Assembly (NCBI GenBank): GCA_963784575.1
Contig: CAWARU010000001.1
Coordinates: forward strand, 2,294,001 to 2,358,000
DNA: 64,000 nucleotides
From: CAWARU01 sp963784575
GTDB lineage: Bacteria; Pseudomonadota; Gammaproteobacteria; UBA6186; Azoamicaceae
Direction of reading: 5' to 3'
The notes under the pieces: model-generated
The model's input: the letters and a program-made list of their open reading frames with translations, nothing else
Database searches by the model: none
What the model was told of the DNA's origin: nothing
Translations under genes and position numbers: made by a program
Shown: positions 47,014 through 58,500 of the stretch, one piece after another
Numbering within the stretch: position 1 is the first letter of the stretch
Layout of the letters: each line of letters opens with the position of its first letter

Positions 47014-47946
47014 ATGAAACCAACTATTGGTATTATTGGGGGCTGTGGCCCCTTAGCAACAGTAGATTTTGAGTATAAAATTCTGCAAGCAACCAAGCGA
47101 TTGCTGTCTCCTTTAATTGATCAAAACTATTTTAATATGTTGGTTTTTAATTATACACAGTTTTTGGATAGAAATGATGCCGTTGCAATTAATAACACAG
47201 AACTTCCGGAGCAATTTATAAAATGTGCTAGAGCTTTGGAGTCCATAGGAATAGATTTATTGTTAATTGCTTGTCAGACTGCACATGTATACTTGCCTCG
47301 CTTAAAATCAATCCTTGATTTACCCATTATAGATTTAATTGAAGAGACTGTAAGTTTCATTGCTCAATCTTTTTCTCACATTAATAAAGTAGGACTGCTC
47401 GCGACGGAAGCAACTCAAAACAAACAATTGTATCAAAAAGCCTTAGCCATTCATAATATTGAAGTTGTCACTGTTTCTGCTGATATCCAGAAAAAAATAA
47501 TGGAAGCCATTTATATTATTAAAACGGGGATCCATTTAACAATGGGGAAGCATGATCTGATAAAGAAAGAGGATCTCGCAAATGATCAATATTGTATCAA
47601 TAATCATATAAAACATCCGGAAATCAAAAATCACGCTTATAGGCGAATCATCTTAGAAAAATTTCTTCCGAATCCGACAGCTTCAATTCTAGAGGCTATT
47701 GATTATTTGGCAAATAATGATTGCCAGCATGTGATTCTAGGATGTACTGAGCTTCCTTTAATATTACCATTTATCGATCTTCCAGAACTAGGTGTAAATA
47801 TAATAGATCCAAATACTGTGGTTGCAGAAGCAGCTGTAAGGTTTGCCAATAAGTTAGAACAGGAAAGAGACAATGATGTCTTGTATTCAATGAGTACGGC
47901 CAACGGAATCACTAGGGTAGAGGTGCCTCAATTATGTGTGGAATAG
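47014..47946 (+). CDS. Aspartate/glutamate racemase-family protein
   Basis: 310 residues. MKPTIGIIGGCGPLATVDFEYKIL at the N-terminus, the first cysteine region LLIACQTAHVYLP (ACNTAH in most homologues) and the second HVILGCTELPLIL give both catalytic Cys of the cofactor-independent racemase family. It would make a D-amino acid, perhaps a precursor for the NRPS, though that enzyme also has its own epimerisation domains. A middle insert (residues about 170-210) is longer than in standard family members. It overlaps asnB by 13 bases, indicating an operon. Confidence 0.88.
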   Translation: MKPTIGIIGGCGPLATVDFEYKILQATKRLLSPLIDQNYFNMLVFNYTQFLDRNDAVAINNTELPEQFIKCARALESIGIDLLLIACQTAHVYLPRLKSILDLPIIDLIEETVSFIAQSFSHINKVGLLATEATQNKQLYQKALAIHNIEVVTVSADIQKKIMEAIYIIKTGIHLTMGKHDLIKKEDLANDQYCINNHIKHPEIKNHAYRRIILEKFLPNPTASILEAIDYLANNDCQHVILGCTELPLILPFIDLPELGVNIIDPNTVVAEAAVRFANKLEQERDNDVLYSMSTANGITRVEVPQLCVE

Positions 47947-49544
47947 CAGGTATTAAAGGAAAAGAAGCGAGCGAAGCTGTCTTAAACGAATTGCTGCTTC
48001 CTATAGGGCATCGTGGGGAAGTTAAATACCGTAACGAAACCTTAGTCCGGTCTGGCATTGCCCTAGGTGCGCATCGGTTAGCCATTGTGGATGAACCCTT
48101 TGGCAAGCAACCAGTTCAATCAGAAAACTCCCAAGTATTTTGTGTCTATAATGGCGAAATTTATAATCATGAAGAGTTAAGGAAAGAATTAAGATCCGAT
48201 TACCATTTCAAGTCTGAGTGCGATACGGAAGTAGTACTGTGTGCTTATTTAAAATGGGGGGATGAGTTTGTACACCACTTGGATGGAAAATATTGCATTG
48301 CTATTTATGATGGAAATAAAAATATTTTACTTTTAGCCAGAGATCCCATGGGTATTAAACCACTTTATTATGCTCGTATGAGTGACAATTGGATATTCGC
48401 CTCTGAAATTAAATCTTTAACTGCATTAAAAGAGGATTCTTTAGAGATTCTTGAATTAGGTCCAGGTTCTATTTGGAAAAATGGCATGGTTAAGCCTTTC
48501 TTTAGCTTAAAAAAATTCTCGAAACAAAAAATATCTCATTCTGAAATGACAAATCAATCGATAGAGCTCAAAAAATATTTATCGAAAGCCGTTGAAAAAA
48601 GGATTTCAGCTAAGTCAAAACAAATTGCTTGTTTATTAAGTGGCGGTATAGATAGCTCTATTATTACCTATTTAGCAAAAAAACTGCATCCAAAAGTTAT
48701 TGCTTATACATTAGCAGCACCGAATATGCCATCAGCTGATTTAATTGCAGCTAAAGCATTATGTGAGAAATTTAATATTGAGCATGTCATTGTTTCTCCG
48801 CCTGTTGAAGAAATGCAACAGTTCTATTTGGACGAAGGAGTATACATGACAGAGTCTTTTGAACCAGTATTGGTGCGTAATGCGGTAAGCTATCATTTTC
48901 TTTGTCGGCGTGTTGTAGAAGATGGGTTTAAATATTGCCTTAATGGGGAGGGAGCAGACGAGCTTTTTGGAGGATATGATTTTGTAAAGGAGGCCCCAAT
49001 CTCTTTGCAAGATGACGTTATTTGGCATTCATTATCTATCATTCATAAGACATACTTACAGATGGCAGACAGAGCCTCTATGTATGCAACCTTAGAAGCT
49101 AGGGTACCTTATATGGACAAAGATTTAATTGAATTTTGCTTATCTTTGCCGCCTAATGCACGTTTAAATGAAATTGGTAATAAGATTTTACTAAGACTTG
49201 CTTTTCAAGATGAGTTACCAGATAGCATCACCAATCGGAAAAAAACTGGGATGAACGAAGGAGCCGGTTTTGGAATTAACGCGTCTCCCGAATCAATCTA
49301 TCATCAATCAGTAAAATTATTTTATGAACAATATCCTGCTAAATTTAAAGAAGATTTGGATTTATGTAAAAAAGAGGCAATAGAAGGAAAAATTGATATT
49401 AATGAACTCGAAGAAGTTTATAATTTTGCTAAATTTATTAGATTAGGCTATCAAAAGCTTAAAAATAGTCAAAATAGGTTGCAGCTTAACACGAAACTTA
49501 AGCAAAACTTAGTTCAACCATTATGTGACACCATTTATGCATAG
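47934..49544 (+). CDS. asnB: Glutamine-hydrolysing asparagine synthetase
   Basis: 536 residues. MCGIAGIKG leaves Cys2 as the glutaminase nucleophile after Met removal; HRLAIVD, CVYNGEIYNHEELR and CDTEV complete the amidotransferase half. The synthetase half has the PP-loop CLLSGGIDSSIIT near 234 and YCLNGEGADELFGGYD, and LEARVPYMDKDLIEF. It converts Asp to Asn, or amidates a peptide in biosynthetic clusters. The start ATG lies inside the racemase gene, whose stop TAG follows 10 bases later. Confidence 0.93.
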   Translation: MCGIAGIKGKEASEAVLNELLLPIGHRGEVKYRNETLVRSGIALGAHRLAIVDEPFGKQPVQSENSQVFCVYNGEIYNHEELRKELRSDYHFKSECDTEVVLCAYLKWGDEFVHHLDGKYCIAIYDGNKNILLLARDPMGIKPLYYARMSDNWIFASEIKSLTALKEDSLEILELGPGSIWKNGMVKPFFSLKKFSKQKISHSEMTNQSIELKKYLSKAVEKRISAKSKQIACLLSGGIDSSIITYLAKKLHPKVIAYTLAAPNMPSADLIAAKALCEKFNIEHVIVSPPVEEMQQFYLDEGVYMTESFEPVLVRNAVSYHFLCRRVVEDGFKYCLNGEGADELFGGYDFVKEAPISLQDDVIWHSLSIIHKTYLQMADRASMYATLEARVPYMDKDLIEFCLSLPPNARLNEIGNKILLRLAFQDELPDSITNRKKTGMNEGAGFGINASPESIYHQSVKLFYEQYPAKFKEDLDLCKKEAIEGKIDINELEEVYNFAKFIRLGYQKLKNSQNRLQLNTKLKQNLVQPLCDTIYA

Positions 49545-49618
49545 GCCCTCACACACTTTTCGCTATTTTCGAGTCGGAGACCCCTTTAACAGGTGTTTAA
49601 CTGCATGAACGATTGCGT

Positions 49619-49975
49619 TTATTTTAATAGTTCTAAGTGCCCAACCCCTTTTTTCGTAGATAGATCCACTTCAGCAAAACAACGAACTTTTTGATAATTC
49701 AATTCACAGGTACCGATTATTCGTAATGACCCCTTTTTTGTTTCAAAATTTGCAGAGTCAAAATTACTTAATTTTGTATCAATATTAATGCCAAGTTCTG
49801 TACCGCCTCTCGTTCCGGTGAAAGTTACCATCACAAAGCCCTGATCCAAACGCTCTTTTATTTCAGAAAAGTCATCAATTCGTGATTCGAACAGAATGGG
49901 ATGTCTACCCTCAGCCAAAAGTTTTACTAAACTATCCATATTCCCCCCATGGAACGAAATTTGATGAAATCGCAA
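49619..49975 (-). CDS. Unknown small protein in the NRPS locus
   Basis: 118 residues, or 106 from Met13 (MDSLVKLLAEGRHPILFESR). No domain recognised. It is soluble with alternating beta-type segments (GFVMVTFTGTRGGTELGINID ... GSLRIIGTCELNYQKVRCFAEVDL). It is the only minus-strand gene in the biosynthetic operon region, so may have its own promoter or belong to an older insertion. Confidence 0.5.
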   Translation of the reverse strand: MRFHQISFHGGNMDSLVKLLAEGRHPILFESRIDDFSEIKERLDQGFVMVTFTGTRGGTELGINIDTKLSNFDSANFETKKGSLRIIGTCELNYQKVRCFAEVDLSTKKGVGHLELLK

Positions 49976-50207
49976 TGATAGCAGTTGCAGTTTTGAAGAG
50001 CAAATAATCCATGAAACTTTTGTGTATTATTAAATTAACTTACTGTTTGGCAGGTTTCTATTGGATATTATAGTTTTGTGTGGAATAACATTTGCAGGCA
50101 GGGCTTTCCATGATTTAACTATTCAATTAAAGATTTCATCTTGCTATTCCTTAAATAATATGATAGAAGGGATAATTTACGGAAATACCCAGCTTAGGGA
50201 GGATTGA

Positions 50208-50894
50208 ATGGTTACTGTATCAAAACTATGCCCAACCGAAATCAGGAAGACTCAAGCACTTTACAGAGTAAATTATTATCATAGCTCAAATCCTGTCATT
50301 CATGAGGCAGCTGAAGATGAAACTTATTACTATAAAGCATATATTGGGGAGCACCAAACTGCCATCAAAGTCGAATTTGGAGATTGTGCCTATTTGTTAT
50401 CAGATGATCTGGACATTGCGATATTGAGAAGGGGTCCTTGTTTTATTGAATCTAAACACTTAGCAGTGATTATTAGAGGCTATATGCCTGCTGAAATGAC
50501 TGTATCTTTAAAAGGAATAACGGTATTGCCTTATGTTAATGGATGTTCTACAAAACAACTTATGGCGCCAGCAAGGCCCGGCGATCCTACTTTACAAATG
50601 CTCAACATACCTGCGTATAGTGCAGAACAGGCCCACCATATCCATTCTACCAGTAGAGTAGTTTATGTCGTTGAAGGCAAAGGTAAAAGCGTGGTTGGTA
50701 TGGAAGGAAGGACTGTTGATAATGACTTAACACCAGGCATGGTATGTATCCTTGATCCCATGTGTCCACACCATTTTGAAACGCCTTATGGTCAACATAT
50801 AAAAGTTATTCCCCTACACATTTTTTCATCTGTTGGAGGTATTGAGGCTAGTCATCCAATGTTCCATGGAACACACATGATGAACCAAGGTTAA
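50208..50894 (+). CDS. Cupin-domain protein
   Basis: 228 residues. The C-terminal half is a cupin barrel: HHIHSTSRVVYVVEGKGKSVVGMEG (His-X-His plus Glu/Gly positions of motif 1) and LTPGMVCILDPMCPHHFETP (His of motif 2), metal-binding. The N-terminal half is less conserved. Family functions range from isomerases to oxygenases; in this locus it may tailor the peptide or its acyl chain. It is 58 bases before the acyl ligase gene, same strand. Confidence 0.78.
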   Translation: MVTVSKLCPTEIRKTQALYRVNYYHSSNPVIHEAAEDETYYYKAYIGEHQTAIKVEFGDCAYLLSDDLDIAILRRGPCFIESKHLAVIIRGYMPAEMTVSLKGITVLPYVNGCSTKQLMAPARPGDPTLQMLNIPAYSAEQAHHIHSTSRVVYVVEGKGKSVVGMEGRTVDNDLTPGMVCILDPMCPHHFETPYGQHIKVIPLHIFSSVGGIEASHPMFHGTHMMNQG

Positions 50895-50951
50895 TAAATT
50901 TTAATTGATATCGCTGTTAGAAAATTGGTGTGGGGTGGATGTTAGTAGTTT

Positions 50952-52586
50952 ATGGATAAATTATTAAATGATGTAGGGATAGCAGAATCTGTATTCGAGC
51001 AAGTTCATTCCTATAAAGGTAAAAATTTTTTACAAGCAATTATAAAATATAACTCAATCATAAATTATTTACGAGACCGTGCCTTATATAACAGTGATGA
51101 TCCCTTTGTTATTGAAATAAGAAATGGGAAACAAATTAAAAATCCAGTATCTTATAAACAGTTTTATGACAAAGTAAAATGTATTTCAAAAACACTGAAA
51201 GAAAAATATAATATTGATAAAAATTCATATGTAGCAATTTTACCAGAAAATTCTATTGAATCTATTTACATTATATATGCTGTAATGTACAACCATGCAT
51301 TGGCGGTTATTATAAATCCCAACGAACCTAAGGCTAGAATATTAAGTCAAATTAATAAATTTAATTGTGCTTTAACAATAATCGATAAATATAGTTATCA
51401 AATCGATCAAAATATGGGATTGTGTGCTCAGGATCTTGTGTTGGAAAGTGAAAAATTGCCCGAAACAGATTCAGAGGAAAAATATTTTGATCCACAACAG
51501 GGAGCTTTAATTATCTTTACTACGGGAAGTACATCTGATTCCAAACCAGTATTACAAATGCACTATAACATTGCTATTAATAGCTGTGCACTTGTTCAGC
51601 ATCATCAATTAAATAAAAACCAAAAATTGCTATGTGCTTTACCTATTTGCCATGTTAATGGTTTAGAGTTTACAATTTTTGCAACAATGGTAGCAGGCAG
51701 TACCGTGGTTTTATGCGATGCATTTGATCCTAGCATCTACCTTTCTTTGATTAATAAATATCATATAACACTAGCAAGTTTGGTACCGCCAATGCTAAAC
51801 GCAATACTCGATGAGAATCTAATTGCCTCCGATTATCCAATGCTTCGGTACTTTGTTACGGCCGCGGCGCCTTTATCTAGTAAAACAAGCAATGGTATTT
51901 GGCAAAAGTTTAGGAAAAGGATAGTTCAAGGCTATGGCCTAACTGAAACAACAAATTTTTCAACACTGATGTCTCTGGATATCAATGATACCATTTATAG
52001 ATCCCTGATGATTGATTGCGATATCCCATCTGTAGGCAGTGAAATTTTTGGAAATGAGGTTACCATACTAAGAAATGATGGCTCCCAAGCTGATATTGGT
52101 GAGGAGGGTGAGATTTGCATGCGGGGACATAATGTAATGGCTGGTTATTTATTTAATCCTGATGCAACAAAAAAGAGTTTCGATGGTGGTTGGTTTCATT
52201 CTGGAGATATAGGAAAATTCACTGTTTTTCCTTCAGTTGAAAATAAATTTCTGGTTATTACTGGTAGGATAAAAAATATAATCAAGGTAAATGGGCATGC
52301 TGTCTCTCTGGAAGAGATTGATCGATTAATCTTAGGTATGAATTTTGTCTATGACTGCGTAACCTGTGCTATGAATGACAAGGAAGTTGGTGAAGTACCA
52401 TTATCATTTGTTGTCAGAAAGAATGAAAGTTTAAGTGAAGAAAATATTCTAGATACTTTAGCAAAGTATCTTAGCTATCAAAGTTTGCCTAAGGCAATAT
52501 TATTCGTTGCCGAAATACCCAGAATGAAAAATGGAAAAGTCAATCGGTCAGTCATTTTGGAAAAACTTTTAAAAGCTGATTTATAG
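50952..52586 (+). CDS. Acyl-AMP ligase / acyl-CoA synthetase family protein
   Basis: 544 residues. Adenylate-forming motifs: IIFTTGSTSDSKPV near 187, VQGYGLTETTNF near 325, GEICMRGHNVMAGYL, GGWFHSGDIG, ITGRIKNIIKVNGHAVSLEEID, and the C-terminal Lys in PRMKNGKVNRS. It activates a carboxylic (probably fatty) acid. Nine bases separate its stop from the NRPS start; the NRPS begins with a carrier domain, so this enzyme most likely loads the starter acyl group onto it. Confidence 0.9.
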   Translation: MDKLLNDVGIAESVFEQVHSYKGKNFLQAIIKYNSIINYLRDRALYNSDDPFVIEIRNGKQIKNPVSYKQFYDKVKCISKTLKEKYNIDKNSYVAILPENSIESIYIIYAVMYNHALAVIINPNEPKARILSQINKFNCALTIIDKYSYQIDQNMGLCAQDLVLESEKLPETDSEEKYFDPQQGALIIFTTGSTSDSKPVLQMHYNIAINSCALVQHHQLNKNQKLLCALPICHVNGLEFTIFATMVAGSTVVLCDAFDPSIYLSLINKYHITLASLVPPMLNAILDENLIASDYPMLRYFVTAAAPLSSKTSNGIWQKFRKRIVQGYGLTETTNFSTLMSLDINDTIYRSLMIDCDIPSVGSEIFGNEVTILRNDGSQADIGEEGEICMRGHNVMAGYLFNPDATKKSFDGGWFHSGDIGKFTVFPSVENKFLVITGRIKNIIKVNGHAVSLEEIDRLILGMNFVYDCVTCAMNDKEVGEVPLSFVVRKNESLSEENILDTLAKYLSYQSLPKAILFVAEIPRMKNGKVNRSVILEKLLKADL

Positions 52587-52595
52587 GATAATAGT

Positions 52596-55500
52596 ATGAC
52601 CACGGAACAATTAGTCAATTTAGGTCATATCCCAGAAGATATTTTACATAAATTAACCTCCGCTAATAAATCAGTTTTCGTAAAGCCCAAAAATGCACTT
52701 GAAAAGGCACTTTTAGAAATCTGGTCTAAGCATTTTCATAAAATAGACCAAAATAAAATAAGTACAGAAGATAATTTTTTTAGGTTGGGTGGTTCCAGTT
52801 TGTCTGCTTTGAGATTGGTTCATTTGATTAATGACTCTTTAAATATAGATCTCAATGTTTCATCTATATTTCAGCACAATACTATAGTAAAGCTAGCAAA
52901 GCATATATTAAAAGGTGTTGACGAAAAAGTTGTTATGACGAAGTTAAAAGTCAGCAGTGTTGAAGAACAACGACTTTCGTTTGCCCAAGAGAGATTGTGG
53001 TTTATAGAAAAATATGAATCTGGTACCAATGCCTACAATATATTTATGATATATCAACTGGCACCCGAAATAGATATTGAGGCACTAAATGCTGGTATTA
53101 GAAGCGTGGTCGCTCGTCATGAGATATTGCGAACGGTTATTCATGAAGGAAAAGAGGGACAAGGTTATCAAGTCGTTTTGGATGATGAAACAAGCAACTT
53201 AGATATTGGGAAAGAAACTCTAGCCAGTAAAGAGGACTTAAACTTATCTTTAAGTAAATCAGTGAATCATATTTATGATTTATGCAATGAATATCCAATT
53301 AAAGTAAAATTCTATGATTTAATAACAGAGCCAAGAACAAGATACATAAGTATAGTTATACACCACATTGCTTTTGATGGCTGGTCTCATGATATATGGC
53401 TAAGAGACTTGCAAGAATATTATTTCTACTATTGGTCAAAAGCACGTGGAATTGAAACTGATATACACTTGACCGTACTCCCTGTTCAGTATAAAGATTT
53501 TGCTTTATGGCAAAGGAATTACTTAACGGGCGAGAAGTTTTTCCAACAATTAGACTATTGGAAAACAAAATTATCACGCTACGAAAGATTAAACTTACTG
53601 ACGGATAAACCACGTCCACTGCAAATTGATTATAAGGGTAATGACATAACCTTTGAGATTGATGCAGAAACATCAGAAAAACTTAAAAGTTTAGCTAGGA
53701 CTTATCAAGTGAGTCTCTATAGCCTCTTATTAAGTGCATACTTTTTGATGCTGCGAGTCTATAGCAATCAAAATGATTTAATAGTAGGGGCAACTGCTGC
53801 CAACCGGCATTATAACCAAATAGAAGATTTAGTTGGATTTTTCGCGAATACATTGGTGTTGAGGGTTAAGGTAGAAGTAAATGCAACGATAAAATCATTT
53901 ATTCAAAGTGTCGGGAAAGAAGTTATTGAAGCTCAGTTACATCAAGATTTGCCATTTGAAAAGTTAGTGGAAGAATTATCCCTAGAAAAAGACAACAGTC
54001 AACATCCAATATTTCAGGTATTATTTGAGGTGCAAAGTTTTGGCACTACCTTTAACCAAAGTAGGGAATATGCGGCGGAGACCGATTTAAATAAACTACT
54101 GAAGCCTTATAATGAGAGCAATTTATATAAAATAGCAAAGTTTGACATAAGTACCCTCATTGATGACAGCGGTTCAGAGTTGAAAGGAATTTTTAACTAT
54201 GCTGAGAGTTTGTATACGGAAGAAACGATTACGGGCTATGTTGAAACTTATACTCACATTTTAAAACAACTATCATTGCTAATCGAGAATGAGAATTTTG
54301 AAGTAGCAATTATCTCCGATCTCAATTATTTAAATCAAGCTCGATATAAAGAAGTGGTTGAAATTTGGAACGAGACAAAGAGAATTCTTCCTACGCTTAA
54401 GTTAGTGCACGAATTATTTGAAGAGCAAGTCGACAAAACACCTGATCGCATTGCTGTTGTTTATGGCGAGAAACAAACAAGCTATCTTTCCCTTAATAAT
54501 CGAGCAAATCAATTGGCAAGGTACCTGGAGTCAGTAGGATTTGCTATTGAGGATCGAATTATTGTTATGATGAAACGGGGAGATGAATTGCTCACAACAT
54601 TATTGGCGATATTAAAATGCGGAGGAGTTTATGTGCCGCTAGATCCAAAAGCGCCAGCTGAACGCAATAAGAACATAATCAAATTGTCAGGAGCAAAAAT
54701 TATTATAGTCGATAGGGCTTATGATTGGCTGGAAAGTTGTAATAAAAGTTTACTGCTTAACCTGGCTACATCATGGCCTCAAATAGAAAAACAAAATTAC
54801 AGTAATCTAAGTAGGAAAATTCATAGATTGAATTTGGCATACATAATTTTTACATCAGGTTCAACTGGGTTGCCAAAGGGTGTGATGATAACACATCAAG
54901 GGATGGCTAATCATATCTTTTATAAAATAACTGATTTAGGAATTGATTCAACAGATATTGTTGCCCAAACTGCAACACAAGTTTTTGACATATCCATTTG
55001 GCAATTCTTAACATCTATGGTTATTGGCAGCAAAATAGTTGTCTATAGTGATGAAATTATTATCGAGCCAAAAAAAATGTTAGAAAAGCTTCAGATAGAC
55101 AAGATAACCATATTAGAATTAGTGCCCTCTTATGCTGCTGCATTAGCAATTTTTATGCATAGTGAACCAGGATTAGATTTCAAACAACTTAAACATTTAC
55201 TCATAACAGGAGAGAAGTTAAGAAGGGATGTTTGTGAGAAAATATTTTCTGTAGACGAAACCGTTTCAATTATAAATGCCTACGGGCCAACTGAATGTTC
55301 AGACGATGTTACGCATTATCAATGCAAAGCGCAGGATTTGGCAAACAGCCATTTAGCCGTTATCCCATTGGGTAAAGTGGGGCATAATCTTGAAGCCTAT
55401 ATCGTGAATGAGCAATTAGAACCTGTACCTGTAGGAGCGCTTGGAGAACTGTGTATCAGTGGTATTGGTTTAGGGCGCGGATACTATAATAAGCCGAGTC

Positions 55501-58500
55501 TAACTGCGATGCAATTTATTGCGAATCCATTTTTTCAGGAAGATAAACATGGCATAGAGAGCATTAGGCTGTATCGAACAGGAGATTTATGTCGTGCTAC
55601 GAGTGAGGGTATTTTCGAATTTATAGGTCGTATTGATGATCAAATAAAGTTACGAGGATATCGAATTGAATTAGGTGAGATAGAGAAAGTGCTCTCTTCT
55701 TATGCTGACATTAGCCAGAGTGTGGTGGAGATCAAAGAAGGTAATAAAGGCAGTAGAAGCAAAGAAGATAAGTATTTAGTAGGCTACTACGTTTCAAAAG
55801 AAAAGATGTCAGAGCAGTTATTAGAGTCATATTTGAAGAGTAAGCTGCCAGATTACATGGTTCCGACGTATCTAGTGCATTTATCGGAATTGCCATTAAC
55901 GATTAATGGAAAGATTGACAGGAAAGCATTGCCCTCGCCAGAGTTCCGGAGCGATAGTGAAAAATATATTGCCCCCCGCAATGAAATTGAGAAGTCAATT
56001 TCTGAAATATGGTCCAAGGTATTAGGGATAGCTAAAGATAAGATCAGTATATCTGATGACTTTTTTAGATTGGGTGGTGATAGTATTATTAGCATTCAAT
56101 TGGTAAGCCTCTTGCGTCAGAAATTGGGTTTGCAAGTAAGCGTGAAAGATATTTTCAGTTTTAGAACGATAGAGAGGATATCAGAGCAGCTATTAAGCAA
56201 GTCATCGCAAGAAACTCAAAAGCAAATTAGTACAGAAGAAGGCAGATTATCTGGCAGTGTTCGATTACTTCCAATACAAGAATGGTTTTTTAAAAATAAT
56301 TTTATCAGAAGAAATCATTGGAATCAGTCATTTCTGGTTCAGGTGCCGAAGCTCTCTTTGGAAGTGCTAAAATCCAGTTTAAAGCGATTAATAGAATGCC
56401 ATAATAATTTCCGTTTAAGGTATAGAAGAACAACTACAAGTTATGAACAATATTATGATGAAACACTCGAACTGGAACCGTTGAAAATTTTAGATGTGAG
56501 AACATTGACTGCGAGTGAAGGAAGCAAAGCTTTTGAAGACGAACTCCAAGGAATAATGACGCAATGGCAAAGTCATTTTGATATAGAGCGAGGCCCCCTA
56601 TATAGCCTAGGGTATATAGAGGGTTTTCAGGATAACAGTGCGAGACTTTATTTTGCCTTTCATCATTTGATAATAGATGTAGTGAGTTGGAGGATTCTGG
56701 TAAAAGATCTCAAGGAGCTCTATGAGGGAGGGAACATAGAGACTAAGAGAAGCAGTTACCGGCAATGGAGTGAGGCTGTTAAGCGGTATGCAGAGTCTGA
56801 AGTGGTTCAGAAGGGGTATTGGAAAGAAGTGCTATCAGACTTTGATGAAACCGAGAAGAGTTTGATAAAGTTATTGTTGAGTGAAGAAACCCGAGAAGAA
56901 ACTCATTTCATTCTAAGTAGTGAGGAAACAGCGCAACTATTAACAAAAAGTAATATAAGCTACAACACCCAAGTAGAAGATATATTGTTGACAGCCTTCA
57001 GCTTAAGTTTATGCGAACTGACAGGTTCAAGAGTGAATCATATTGTATTGGAAGGACATGGTAGAGAAGAAATAGATGATTCACTAGATGTAAGCGGAAC
57101 TGTGGGTTGGTTTACAACGATTTACCCGGTTCGCTTATCGGTGGATAGAGAGATCTCGCAGAGCATAAAACAGGTTAAAGAGAATTTACGCCAGATAAAA
57201 AATAAAGGCATAGGCTATGGCGCATTAATTGGATATGAAGGAGGGGATTATCCTCGTATAAGTTTTAACTATCTTGGTCAGCTTAATACAAGGGGAGCAG
57301 AGCAAGCTTGGTTCATAAGCAGTGATAAAAGCGGTGAGTCAGTGCATGCTGATAATAGAGAGCCAAACATAATAAATATCAATTGTCTGGTTCGAGATGG
57401 CAAATTTGAGATGCATCTTGTTTCCAAATTGAGTAAAGCAAATACTCATCAATTGACAGAGTCATTTAAAAGGCACTTGCATGCAGTAATTGAACACTGT
57501 GTAACTGCGGGAAGGCGCTATATAACAGTAAGTGATGTCGCGGGAATTGCTAGCCAAGAACGCATAGATGCCTTGCAATGCAGCAGAGAAATAGAAGCTA
57601 TCTACTTAGCAAATAGTTTGCAACAGGGCTTTATTTACCATTCATTGGCGCAAGGCAAGATAGATGATGCTTATATTATTCAGCTTATATGGGAATATAA
57701 AAATGTCCTGGACATTGAGTTATATAAACAGGCTTGGGTTTATGCGCAGGCGCGATACCCGAATTTACGTTTAAGGTTTAGCTGGGATGAAACCTTACTA
57801 CAAGTGATTGATAGGAAAGGGGATTTAGATTGGCGTTATATAGATTTGAGTGCAGAAACAGAAAAAGCGCAAGCTGAGAAAATAAAAAGGATCCAAGAAC
57901 AAGATAGAAGGGAATATTATGACCTAGAGGTGGGAAATTTATTTCGAGTGTACTTAATTAAACAAAGCGAGTCGCATTATACCTGTTTATTAAGCAATCA
58001 TCATTCCATATTAGATGGTTGGAGTAATCCGATATTATTAGGCTATATCAATGATAGTTATGTACGATTATTAGAAGGAAAGGTATTTGAAGCAGAAGAG
58101 GATCTGAAATACTTACAGGCGCAAGAATATTTACAACAAGCACGCAAAGGTGAAGAAGATGAATTTTGGCGAGATTATGTCTCTAGGATAGAAGAATATC
58201 CCGATCTAAATGGTTTGCTTTCATCGCATGCCAGAGAACAGCAGTTAAGGGTAGGCAATTATAGATATATTAAAGAGCCAAAAGAAAAGGGATTAGAAAT
58301 CAAGGCTGAGTTATATTCTGCATTAAAGGAGATGTGCCAGCGGGAAGGGGTGACTTTAAATGCAGTGTTGCAATATGTCTGGCATAAGGTATTAAGCGTC
58401 TATGGGAATAGTAAAGTAACGACGGTAGGGACAGTAGTTTCAGGCAGGAATATGCCAATCGAGGGCATTGAAACTGCGGTGGGCCTTTTTATAAATACCT

